From: Mycobacteriaceae bacterium
GTDB lineage: Bacteria > Actinomycetota > Actinomycetes > Mycobacteriales > Mycobacteriaceae
Direction: 5' to 3'
DNA: 8,722 bases
NCBI GenBank assembly: GCA_019242135.1
Contig: JAFAWC010000192.1
Span: 1-8,722, forward strand
The position numbers were made by a program, and so were the translations under genes. Shown here in pieces: positions 1 through 5,997 of the stretch. Below the pieces are notes generated by a model that did no database searches, was not told where the DNA came from, and saw nothing but the letters and a program-made list of their open reading frames with translations. The first letter of the stretch is position 1. Every line of letters begins with the position of its first letter.

Positions 1-1080
1 GGCGAGGAGGGCAAGCCGGTGTTCATCGTGTACCGCTTCGAGGAGGTCCAGCAGATGCTGCGGGACAACGAGACCTTCTCGTCGGGGATCATCATCGCCG
101 CGTTCGGCGACGTGCTCGGCGAGCACGTGATGCTCGGAATGGACGAACCCGAACACGGTCGGCACCGGTCTTTGGTGTCAAAGGCGTTCTCCCAGAAGGC
201 GTTGGCGCGCTGGGAGGACGAACTGGTCGGCCGCGTCGGCAATGAGCTGATCGACGGGTTCGTCGGCCGGGGCCGGGCGGATCTGGTCAAGGAGTTCACG
301 TTTCCCTATCCCACCCAGATCATCGCCGGCCTGCTCGGCCTGCCGCGTGAGGACTATCCGCAGTTTCAGCGGTGGTCGATCTCGCTGCTGTCCTTCACCG
401 TCAATCCGGAGCGCGGTCGGGTAGCTTCGCAGGCGCTCGCCGAGTATTTCGCGCCGATCCTCGCCGCCCGGCGCGAAGATCCCCGTGACGACCTCATCAG
501 CGGGCTCGCCGAAGCCGAGATCGACGGCGAGCGTCTGTCCGACGAGGAGATCTTCTCCTTTCTGCGGCTGCTGCTGCCCGCCGGTGTCGAAACGACCTAC
601 CGCTCACTGGGAAACATGCTGTTCGGACTGCTGTCGAACCCCGATCAGCTCGACGCGGTCCGCGCCGATCGGTCCCTGCTTCCGCAGGCCATCGAGGAGG
701 CGGTGCGGTGGGAGCCGCCGCTGCTGACGATCACTCGGGTCGCGACCCGCGACACCGAACTGGCCGGGGTGCCGATCCCGGCGGGCTCGTCGGTGATGCC
801 GATGCTGGGTGCGGCCAACCGGCAGGATGAACGCTTCGCGGATCCCGACAGGTTCGACATCTTCCGGCAGGCCAGGGCGCACATCGGATTCGGGTACGGC
901 GTGCACGTGTGTCTGGGCATGCACCTTGCCCGACTCGAGATGCGGGTCGCGCTCAACCTGCTCTTCGACCGTCTTCCGAACCTGCGGTTGGATCCCGACG
1001 GCGGCGATCCGCACATCCGCGGGCAGGTCTTCCGCTCGCCGACATCGCTGCCCGTGCTGTTCGACGCGACGGCGCAGTGA
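1..1080 (+). CDS. Cytochrome P450, 5' end missing (window edge)
   Basis: Heme-thiolate monooxygenase of the soluble bacterial class, which needs a ferredoxin/reductase partner; none is visible here. The reading frame is open from base 1, so the true start lies outside; the first visible residues match the beta1/B-helix region, and I estimate 50-60 residues are missing. About 359 residues remain. The I-helix motif AGVETT is at 580-597 and supplies the acid/alcohol pair for O2 activation. The ExxR motif of the K helix (EAVR) is at 697-708. The heme loop FGYGVHVCLG is at 889-918, with the axial cysteine codon at 910-912. All key residues are present, so the enzyme should be active. Its TGA overlaps the GTG of the next gene by four bases, which implies an operon and coupled translation. 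The CYP family and substrate cannot be assigned by eye. Confidence 0.95.
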   Translation, partial: GEEGKPVFIVYRFEEVQQMLRDNETFSSGIIIAAFGDVLGEHVMLGMDEPEHGRHRSLVSKAFSQKALARWEDELVGRVGNELIDGFVGRGRADLVKEFTFPYPTQIIAGLLGLPREDYPQFQRWSISLLSFTVNPERGRVASQALAEYFAPILAARREDPRDDLISGLAEAEIDGERLSDEEIFSFLRLLLPAGVETTYRSLGNMLFGLLSNPDQLDAVRADRSLLPQAIEEAVRWEPPLLTITRVATRDTELAGVPIPAGSSVMPMLGAANRQDERFADPDRFDIFRQARAHIGFGYGVHVCLGMHLARLEMRVALNLLFDRLPNLRLDPDGGDPHIRGQVFRSPTSLPVLFDATAQ

Positions 1081-1991
1081 CCGAACTACGCTTCGACGGC
1101 CACGTCGTTGCCATCACCGGAGCGGGGCGCGGAGTCGGTCGGAGCCACGCTTTGCATCTGGCCGCCAAGGGTGCTCGCGTCGTCGTCGCCGACTACGGCG
1201 TGGACATCGACGGCGCCGGGTCATCGGCCCTGCCGGCCGAAGATGTGGTGCGCGAGATCAAAGAGACGGGCGCCGACGCAGTGGCATGCTACGCCGATGT
1301 CACCGAAAGCCGCTCTGCCACTTCGATCGTCGAAACCGCGCTGGACACGTTCGGCCGCATCGACGCGGTGATCAACAACGCCGGTATCCACGATCCCGGC
1401 GGCTTCGACGAGCTGTCGATCGCGCAGTACCGCGCGATGCTCGATGTCCATTTCTTCGGCGCCTTGTTCGTCACCCGGGCCGCGTGGCCGCACTTCGTCA
1501 AGGCCGGGTGCGGCCGCGTCGTCAACACCGTGTCGGAGGCGATGCTCGGCGGCATCCCCGGACTGAGCAGCTACGGCGCCGCGAAAGGGGCGGTGTTCGG
1601 GCTGACCCGCAACCTGGCGACCGAGGGCGCCCCGCACGCCATCTGCGTCAATGCCATTGCGCCGCGCGCATATACCCGCATGTCCGCGTCGCATTCCAAG
1701 GCGCTGGCGCAGTATCTGGACATGCCCGAAGAGGTGATGGACCAGATCAACGCCAGCATGCCGCCCAAACTGTGCGCGCCCGCCGCCGCCTTCCTGGCGC
1801 ACGAATCCTGCCCGCTTAACGGCGAAGTCCTGCAGGTCGGGATGGGCGGAGTGTCGAGGATCGCGGTGGTGCACACACCGGGCATCACCAAATCGCCTCT
1901 CACCGCCGAAGACATCGCCGACAACATCGACGCGATCATGGACGCACGCGACGCGCGGGTCACCGACACCGTTTCGATCGAACAGCACTAG
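1077..1991 (+). CDS. Short-chain dehydrogenase/reductase, MFE-2/HSD17B4-like
   Basis: Classical SDR of 304 residues; it should oxidise a hydroxyl (for example a 3-hydroxyacyl or steroid/terpenol hydroxyl) with NAD+. The cofactor loop TGAGRGVG is at residues 14-21, Asp39 ends beta2 (favouring NAD over NADP), and NNAG is at 100-103. The catalytic residues are Ser153, Tyr166 and Lys170 (YGAAK). The stretch from DVHFFG through TRAAWPH, and the long C-terminal tail after the Rossmann fold, recall the dehydrogenase domain of peroxisomal multifunctional enzyme type 2. I chose GTG at 1077 because it overlaps the upstream P450 stop as GTGA and gives the expected MTELRFDGHVVAITG start. The frame is open further upstream to 909, but that part lies inside the P450. 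Between two P450s it may oxidise an alcohol made by one of them; that is inference. Confidence 0.93.
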   Translation: MTELRFDGHVVAITGAGRGVGRSHALHLAAKGARVVVADYGVDIDGAGSSALPAEDVVREIKETGADAVACYADVTESRSATSIVETALDTFGRIDAVINNAGIHDPGGFDELSIAQYRAMLDVHFFGALFVTRAAWPHFVKAGCGRVVNTVSEAMLGGIPGLSSYGAAKGAVFGLTRNLATEGAPHAICVNAIAPRAYTRMSASHSKALAQYLDMPEEVMDQINASMPPKLCAPAAAFLAHESCPLNGEVLQVGMGGVSRIAVVHTPGITKSPLTAEDIADNIDAIMDARDARVTDTVSIEQH

Positions 1992-2009
1992 CAGCCACGA
2001 GCAGCCAAA

Positions 2010-2015
2010 AAGGAG
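2010..2015 (+). promoter_or_regulatory. Ribosome binding site of the second P450
   Basis: AAGGAG lies four bases before the GTG at 2020, following the A-run of the 28-bp gap after the SDR gene. It is the clearest Shine-Dalgarno sequence in the run and fixes the GTG start. The spacing is slightly short. Confidence 0.7.
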
Positions 2016-2019
2016 CACT

Positions 2020-3288
2020 GTGACTGACTTCGAATCCGTCGACTACTTCACCGACCAGACGCTGATCCCCGATCCGTATCCCTACTTCGACCACCTGCGC
2101 GCGACGTGCCCGGTGTTGCCTGACGGCGCTCCCGGTGTGGTGGCCGTGAGCGGCCACCAGGAAGCGCTTGCCGTCTATAAGGACAGCGCGTTTTCCGCCT
2201 GTGTGTCGGTGGCGGGACCGTTTTCGGGTCTGCCGTTCGAGCCGGCCGGCGACGACGTCGGCGCGCTGATCGAGCAGCACCGTTCGCAGATCCCGATGAG
2301 CGAGCACATCGTCACCCAGGACCCGCCCGAACACACCCGGACACGGGGCCTGCTCAGCCGCCTGCTGACGCCCAAGCGGCTCAGCGAGAACGAAGACTTC
2401 ATGTGGCGGTTGGCCGATCAGCAGCTCGACACATTCGTCTCGCGCGGCAAGTGCGAGTTCCTCGACGACTATGCGAGACCGTTCACCGGCTTGGTCATCG
2501 TCGATCTGCTCGGCATCCCCGCCGCCGATCACGACGAGTTCACCGCCGTGTTCTCCGATCAGGTCGTCGGCGCCGTCGACGACGACACGGTGAGCCGCAC
2601 CCACAATCCGCTGGAGTGGCTCGACGAAAAGTTCTCCGCCTACATCGCCGACCGCCGCCGGGAGCCGCGCGCCGATGTGCTGACCGAACTGGCCCAGGCG
2701 AAATACCCCGACGGGTCGACTCCGGAGATCATCGACGTCGTGCGGCTCGCCACCTTCGTCTTCGCCGCCGGACAAGAGACCACCACCAAGCTGCTCAGCG
2801 CCGCGATGCAGGTGCTCGGCGAGCGGCCCGACCTGCAACAGCTGCTGCGCGATGACCGCAGTCGCATCCCCGCCTTCATCGAAGAAACGCTGCGGATGGA
2901 AAGCCCGGTGAAGTCTCACTTTCGCCTGGCCCGCACCTCGACCACCCTAGGCGACTTTCCGGTGTCCGCCGGCGCCACCGTGATGCTGCTGCCCGGAGCC
3001 AGCAACCGGGATTCGCGGAAGTTCGACGATCCCAACGAGTTTCGCATCGACCGGCCCAACGTGCGCGAGCACGTGGCATTCGGGCGCGGCAACCACTCAT
3101 GTCCGGGTGCACCGCTGGCCCGGGCGGAGGGACGCATCTCGCTGAACCGGATCCTCGACCGGATGGGCGACATCACGATTGACGAGGGAGTGCACGGGCC
3201 CCCCGCGCAGCGCCGCTACACCTACGAGCCCACCTGGCAGATGCGCGGGCTGACCGAACTGCACCTGCAATTCAACTCGGTCCAGTGA
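2020..3288 (+). CDS. Cytochrome P450, complete
   Basis: Complete soluble P450 of 422 residues, a normal length for the bacterial family. The N terminus has the usual LIPDPYPYFDHLR start with no membrane anchor. The C-helix region carries the TQDPPEHTRTRGLL pattern. The I-helix oxygen-binding motif AGQETT is at residues 250-255, ExxR (ETLR) at 289-292, and the heme loop FGRGNHSCPG at 354-363 with Cys361 as the axial ligand. It is clearly different from the first P450 in this run (different I-helix, heme loop and N-terminal insert near GPFSGLPFEPAG), so it is not a recent duplicate. It sits between the SDR and the acyltransferase and shares a GTGA stop/start overlap with the latter. It should hydroxylate or demethylate a lipophilic substrate; CYP family and substrate are unknown. 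No ferredoxin gene adjoins it. Confidence 0.96.
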   Translation: MTDFESVDYFTDQTLIPDPYPYFDHLRATCPVLPDGAPGVVAVSGHQEALAVYKDSAFSACVSVAGPFSGLPFEPAGDDVGALIEQHRSQIPMSEHIVTQDPPEHTRTRGLLSRLLTPKRLSENEDFMWRLADQQLDTFVSRGKCEFLDDYARPFTGLVIVDLLGIPAADHDEFTAVFSDQVVGAVDDDTVSRTHNPLEWLDEKFSAYIADRRREPRADVLTELAQAKYPDGSTPEIIDVVRLATFVFAAGQETTTKLLSAAMQVLGERPDLQQLLRDDRSRIPAFIEETLRMESPVKSHFRLARTSTTLGDFPVSAGATVMLLPGASNRDSRKFDDPNEFRIDRPNVREHVAFGRGNHSCPGAPLARAEGRISLNRILDRMGDITIDEGVHGPPAQRRYTYEPTWQMRGLTELHLQFNSVQ

Positions 3289-4088
3289 CGATGTCGATCA
3301 CCGACGAAGCAGGTCGCGGCTGGGACCCCGATGTGACGCGCCAGCTCATCACCGCCGCCGCGCCCGTCGCCCAGCGCTGGTTTCGCACCGAAGTTCGCGG
3401 GCTGGAGCGCTTTCCGTCAACCGGTGGTGCGCTCGTCGTCTCCAATCATTCTGGGGGCATGTTCACCCCCGACGTCCTTATTTTGGCGTCCGGTCTGTAC
3501 CGCCATTTTGGGTACGACCGGCCGGTGTACACCCTCGGCCACGATGCCCTCTTCGCCGGACCGCTGGGCCGTTGGATGCGCGGCATCGGACTCATCCCGG
3601 CGAGCCCGGAAAACGCCGTGACAGCGTTGCGGTCCGGCGGTGTGGTGCTCACGTTCCCCGGCGGCGTGTACGACGCGTACCGCCCGACGATGAGCGCAAA
3701 CGTAATTGATTTCAAGGGCCGCACCGGATACGTCAGGACCGCGCTCGACGCTGGTGTGCCGATCGTTCCGAGTGTCTCTATCGGCGGGCAGCAAAGCCAG
3801 TTCTTCGTGACCAGAGGCACCTGGTTGGCGAAGCGGTTGGGCCTCAGGCGTTTCCGATCAGACATCCTGCCGGTCACGGTGGGCTTCCCGTTCGGCGTCA
3901 GCGTCATCGTTCCGCCGAATTTTCCGTTGCCGACCAGGATCGTCACTCAAATGTCAGCGCCCGTCGATGTTGGCTCCCAATTCGGCGAGCACCCCGACCT
4001 CGGTGCCGTCGACGCGCATGTCCGTTCGGTGATGCAGGCCGCGCTCGATGAGTTGGCGCGCGAGCGGCGCTTCCCCGTACTCGGGTGA
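3285..4088 (+). CDS. Lysophospholipid/glycerolipid acyltransferase family protein (MGAT-like)
   Basis: Protein of 267 residues resembling the mycobacterial LPLAT/MGAT-like acyltransferases, which move an acyl chain from acyl-CoA to a glycerolipid or related alcohol, usually at the membrane. The catalytic-histidine block is NHSGGMFTPD at residues 54-63, rather than the textbook HxxxxD; NHSGG is the form I know from the mycobacterial branch. The second conserved block is FPGGVYDAYR at 124-133, followed by VIDFKGRTGYVR and the GVPIVPSVSIGGQ strand. No long hydrophobic helix is obvious, so membrane contact is probably peripheral. GTG at 3285 overlaps the P450 stop; ATG at 3291 is an equally possible start. 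There is no good Shine-Dalgarno sequence at either, so coupled translation is likely. Its place in a P450/SDR run suggests it acylates a hydroxylated product; that is inference. Confidence 0.88.
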   Translation: MTMSITDEAGRGWDPDVTRQLITAAAPVAQRWFRTEVRGLERFPSTGGALVVSNHSGGMFTPDVLILASGLYRHFGYDRPVYTLGHDALFAGPLGRWMRGIGLIPASPENAVTALRSGGVVLTFPGGVYDAYRPTMSANVIDFKGRTGYVRTALDAGVPIVPSVSIGGQQSQFFVTRGTWLAKRLGLRRFRSDILPVTVGFPFGVSVIVPPNFPLPTRIVTQMSAPVDVGSQFGEHPDLGAVDAHVRSVMQAALDELARERRFPVLG

Positions 4089-4097
4089 TGGCCCATC

Positions 4098-4102
4098 AGG
4101 GG
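4098..4102 (+). promoter_or_regulatory. Ribosome binding site before the P450 fragment
   Basis: AGGGG lies five bases before ATG 4108. It supports 4108, not the in-frame ATG at 4048 inside the acyltransferase gene, as the point where translation enters the P450 fragment and possibly the downstream Tpx frame. Confidence 0.5.
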
Positions 4103-4107
4103 CGGCG

Positions 4108-4383
4108 ATGACGACGACCTCTGCAGGCGGTGACGGCACCGGTCTTCCCGTCATTCCCGTGCCACGCCCCCCGGCCTGCCCGTTGCAACCCGCCGCCGAG
4201 TTCGCGCAATGGCGCAAGGCAGAACGGTTGCCGCAGGTGATCTGGCGGGGCCAGAAGACCTGGGTGATCAGCCGCTACGACGACATCAGGGCCGCTCTGG
4301 TCGACCCGCGTCTGAGCGCCGACACCATCCCCGACACCGGACCCAGACGCTGGCGCTGGCCGCCACCTTGGCAGACTGTGCCC
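4108..4383 (+). pseudogene. N-terminal remnant of a third cytochrome P450, in frame with tpx
   Basis: These 92 codons begin MTTTSAGG and show the N-terminal shape of a bacterial P450: a proline-rich leader (VPRPPACPLQP), a short helix (EFAQWRKAE) and the beta1/B-helix signature WVISRYDDIRAALVDPRLSA at residues 52-71. Similarity appears to stop near residue 77; the next 15 residues (RRWRWPPPWQTVP) look unrelated. The C-helix, I-helix, ExxR and heme-cysteine loop are all absent, so it cannot bind heme as a P450. No stop codon separates it from Tpx, whose own ATG follows directly in the same frame. The simplest reading is a deletion that removed about 300 P450 codons plus whatever preceded tpx. 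The alternative is a translated 257-residue fusion from 4108 to 4881. It starts 19 bases after the acyltransferase stop, so it belongs to the same transcript. Confidence 0.7.
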
Positions 4384-4881
4384 ATGGCACAGATAACGTT
4401 GCGTGGAAATCCGATCAACACCGTCGGCGAGCTCCCGGCCGTCGGGTCGTCGGCCCCGGCCTTCACCCTGACCGGCACCGACCTCGGAGCGGTCAGCAGC
4501 GAGCAGTTCCGCGGTAAGCCCGTGGTGCTGAACATCTTTCCGTCCGTCGATACCCCGGTGTGCGCGACCAGCGTGCGGACCTTCAACGAACGCGCAGCCG
4601 GCGGTGGACTTTCCGTGCTGTGCGTATCGAAAGATCTGCCGTTCGCGCAGGCCCGGTTCTGCGGCGCGGAAGGGATCGAGAACGTCACGACGGCATCGGC
4701 GTTCCGCGACAGCTTCGGCGAAGACTACGGCATCACGATCACCGACGGTCCGATGGCGGGATTGCTTGCCCGCGCCATCGTGGTGATCGGCGCCGACGGC
4801 AACGTCGCATACACCGAACTGGTGCCCGAAATCGCCCAAGAGCCGAACTACGATGCGGCGCTGGCCAGCTCGTCGGCATAG
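4384..4881 (+). CDS. tpx: Thiol peroxidase Tpx (atypical 2-Cys peroxiredoxin)
   Basis: Reduces hydrogen peroxide and organic hydroperoxides in the cytoplasm using thioredoxin as electron donor. The 165 residues from ATG 4384 match the known length of mycobacterial Tpx and begin MAQITLRGNPINTVGE, which I recognise as the start of the M. tuberculosis protein. The peroxidatic cysteine is Cys60 in SVDTPVCATSVRTF, with Thr57 and Arg residues of the active site nearby. The resolving cysteine is Cys93 in AQARFCGAEG, and Cys80 is also kept. The C terminus (VAYTELVPEIAQEPNYDAAL) is typical. No Shine-Dalgarno sequence precedes this ATG, while the upstream P450 fragment runs into it in frame, so the translated product may instead start at 4108. 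The P450 run ends here; Tpx may have gained the operon's promoter through a deletion. Confidence 0.95.
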   Translation: MAQITLRGNPINTVGELPAVGSSAPAFTLTGTDLGAVSSEQFRGKPVVLNIFPSVDTPVCATSVRTFNERAAGGGLSVLCVSKDLPFAQARFCGAEGIENVTTASAFRDSFGEDYGITITDGPMAGLLARAIVVIGADGNVAYTELVPEIAQEPNYDAALASSSA

Positions 4882-4893
4882 CACCGCCGCGAC

Positions 4894-4941
4894 TGTGCGT
4901 TGAGCGACGCGACACGCCGAAAACGCGTCGCTGAGTTCACA
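4894..4941. terminator. GC-rich imperfect palindrome between convergent genes
   Basis: A perfect 9-bp stem AGCGACGCG (4903-4911) / CGCGTCGCT (4924-4932) encloses a 12-base loop. After an internal bulge, outer arms TGTG (4894-4897) / CACA (4938-4941) extend it. It lies between the stops of tpx and the minus-strand methyltransferase, where a bidirectional terminator is expected. There is no U-tract, as is common in mycobacteria. It could equally be a copy of a dispersed palindromic repeat. Confidence 0.5.
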
Positions 4942-4984
4942 CCGGCCGCGCCCCCGCCGCCCACGGCCCCCCGTACAGCAACAA

Positions 4985-5836
4985 CTACCCTTTCGTGGCC
5001 TCGACGAAGTAGCTCCGCGGCACACCCGTGACATGCAACGGAACCGCTGGGTATGCCCATCGCTGCCACCGGGTTCCGGGCTCTGCCGGGTCGGTGAGCG
5101 CCGCGGTCCACCCCCGGTGTTCGACGAGCGCAGCGGGCGTGTCGGTGCCGAACGTCCATGGCGCGCCGAGCCGCCGCATGAACTCCAGTGTGGGCCGCAG
5201 GAAGGGTGCCTCCAGCAGTGTCTGTCCTACGACGTCATACAACACCACCGAACCCGGGGCCGACAGCGCGTCGATGCGCGCGAACAGGCGGTCGACCGCC
5301 GACGCGTCGAGGTACTGCAGCAGCCCCTCGATCAGCCACACCGTCCTCGTCGACGCGGTGAACCCCTGCCTCTGCAGCAGTTTCGGCCAATCTTCGGTCA
5401 GGTCGGTGCCGACCGCCACGCGCTGGCAGCGGGGTTGCTCACCGGCGAGTCGCTCCGCTTTTGCCGCGATCACCTGCGGTTGGTCGACCTCGTAGACAAT
5501 GGTGCCCGCTCGCCAGGGCAGTCGGTACGCGCGGGCGTCCATCCCGGCGGCGAGGATCACCACCTGGGAGATGCCGGCGGCGTTGACCGAAAGCAGCGCC
5601 TCGTCCCAGAACCGTGTCCGGACGATGATCTGCGCCGAGGGCTGTCCGGTCGCTGCCACCGCGTCGGCCAGCAGCTGTCGGCCCTCGGTGCCGGCCAGTC
5701 GCTCAGCGAACGGGTCGGTGAAGATCGGGTCGTCGCGTGCGGATTCTTCGGCGCGCACCGCCGCCACGAGAAATCCGGTCGCCGCTACTGCCTGTCCGGT
5801 GTTGTCCACAACGCAATGATGCCGAACTCGCCTCAT
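4985..5836 (-). CDS. Class I SAM-dependent methyltransferase (mycobacterial PPM/TIGR00027 family)
   Basis: About 283 residues with a Rossmann-type methyltransferase fold of the leucine carboxyl methyltransferase-like family, which is greatly expanded in mycobacteria; most members have no known substrate. Counting from ATG 5836, motif I (VVILAAGMDARAYRL) is at residues 92-106, the ribose-binding acid region YEVDQP at 115-120, the VGTDL strand near 142-146, and the family hallmark EGLLQYL at 170-176. The IIVRTRFWDE stretch before motif I is also typical. The frame is open upstream to 5896. I prefer ATG 5836, which has a GGTGA-like sequence close before it; GTG 5809, giving VDNTGQAVAATGF, is an alternative. 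It converges on tpx and diverges from the kinase, so it is probably its own unit. It resembles the radical-free O-methyltransferases of the family; role unknown. Confidence 0.92.
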   Translation of the reverse strand: MRRVRHHCVVDNTGQAVAATGFLVAAVRAEESARDDPIFTDPFAERLAGTEGRQLLADAVAATGQPSAQIIVRTRFWDEALLSVNAAGISQVVILAAGMDARAYRLPWRAGTIVYEVDQPQVIAAKAERLAGEQPRCQRVAVGTDLTEDWPKLLQRQGFTASTRTVWLIEGLLQYLDASAVDRLFARIDALSAPGSVVLYDVVGQTLLEAPFLRPTLEFMRRLGAPWTFGTDTPAALVEHRGWTAALTDPAEPGTRWQRWAYPAVPLHVTGVPRSYFVEATKG

Positions 5837-5848
5837 TTCACCCACGTT

Positions 5849-5856
5849 GGTCGACC
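5849..5856. promoter_or_regulatory. Short palindrome just upstream of the methyltransferase start
   Basis: GGTCGACC is a perfect 8-bp palindrome centred about 17 bases upstream of the methyltransferase ATG on the minus strand, with a TATCGT box (minus strand, 5866-5871) a little further upstream as a weak -10 candidate. It could be an operator half or a chance GC-rich palindrome. Confidence 0.15.
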
Positions 5857-5985
5857 GGCGGTGACACGATACCCAGGTGACCGACGCCGGGGACATCGGG
5901 TGGGCCGAGGCGATGCCGTGACACCTCCTGGCGGTGTGTTGCCGAGAGCAGCCCGACGCCCTCGGAATTGCTGGACCGAGCGACG

Positions 5986-5997
5986 TAGAATACGCCG
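5986..5997 (+). promoter_or_regulatory. Candidate leaderless promoter of the kinase gene
   Basis: TAGAAT at 5986-5991 fits the mycobacterial SigA -10 pattern TAnnnT. It is followed by exactly six bases and then the ATG at 5998, so transcription would start at or beside the A of the ATG. No Shine-Dalgarno sequence is present before the ATG, which agrees with a leaderless mRNA. A convincing -35 hexamer at 16-18 bp spacing is not visible. Confidence 0.55.

Noticed and set aside
909..1076. N-terminal extension of the SDR frame into the P450
   Set aside because: The extension overlaps the P450 heme-loop coding region, is Arg/Pro-rich, and the SDR fold starts properly at GTG 1077.
1221..2018. Long open frame on the minus strand (about 265 codons) opposite the SDR gene
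   Set aside because: It is the complement of a convincing SDR gene in GC-rich DNA, has no recognisable motif, and is rich in Arg/His/Asp as expected for an antisense frame.
1960..2919. Long open frame on the minus strand opposite the second P450
   Set aside because: It mirrors a P450 with all motifs in place; its composition is that of a shadow frame and no domain is visible.
4370..4396. TTGGCA with AGATAA as a promoter for tpx
   Set aside because: The would-be -10 lies after the tpx ATG, so it cannot give a full tpx transcript.
4096..5034. Minus-strand frame spanning tpx and part of the methyltransferase
   Set aside because: It covers the complement of the certain tpx gene and crosses into another real gene's end; no motif supports it.
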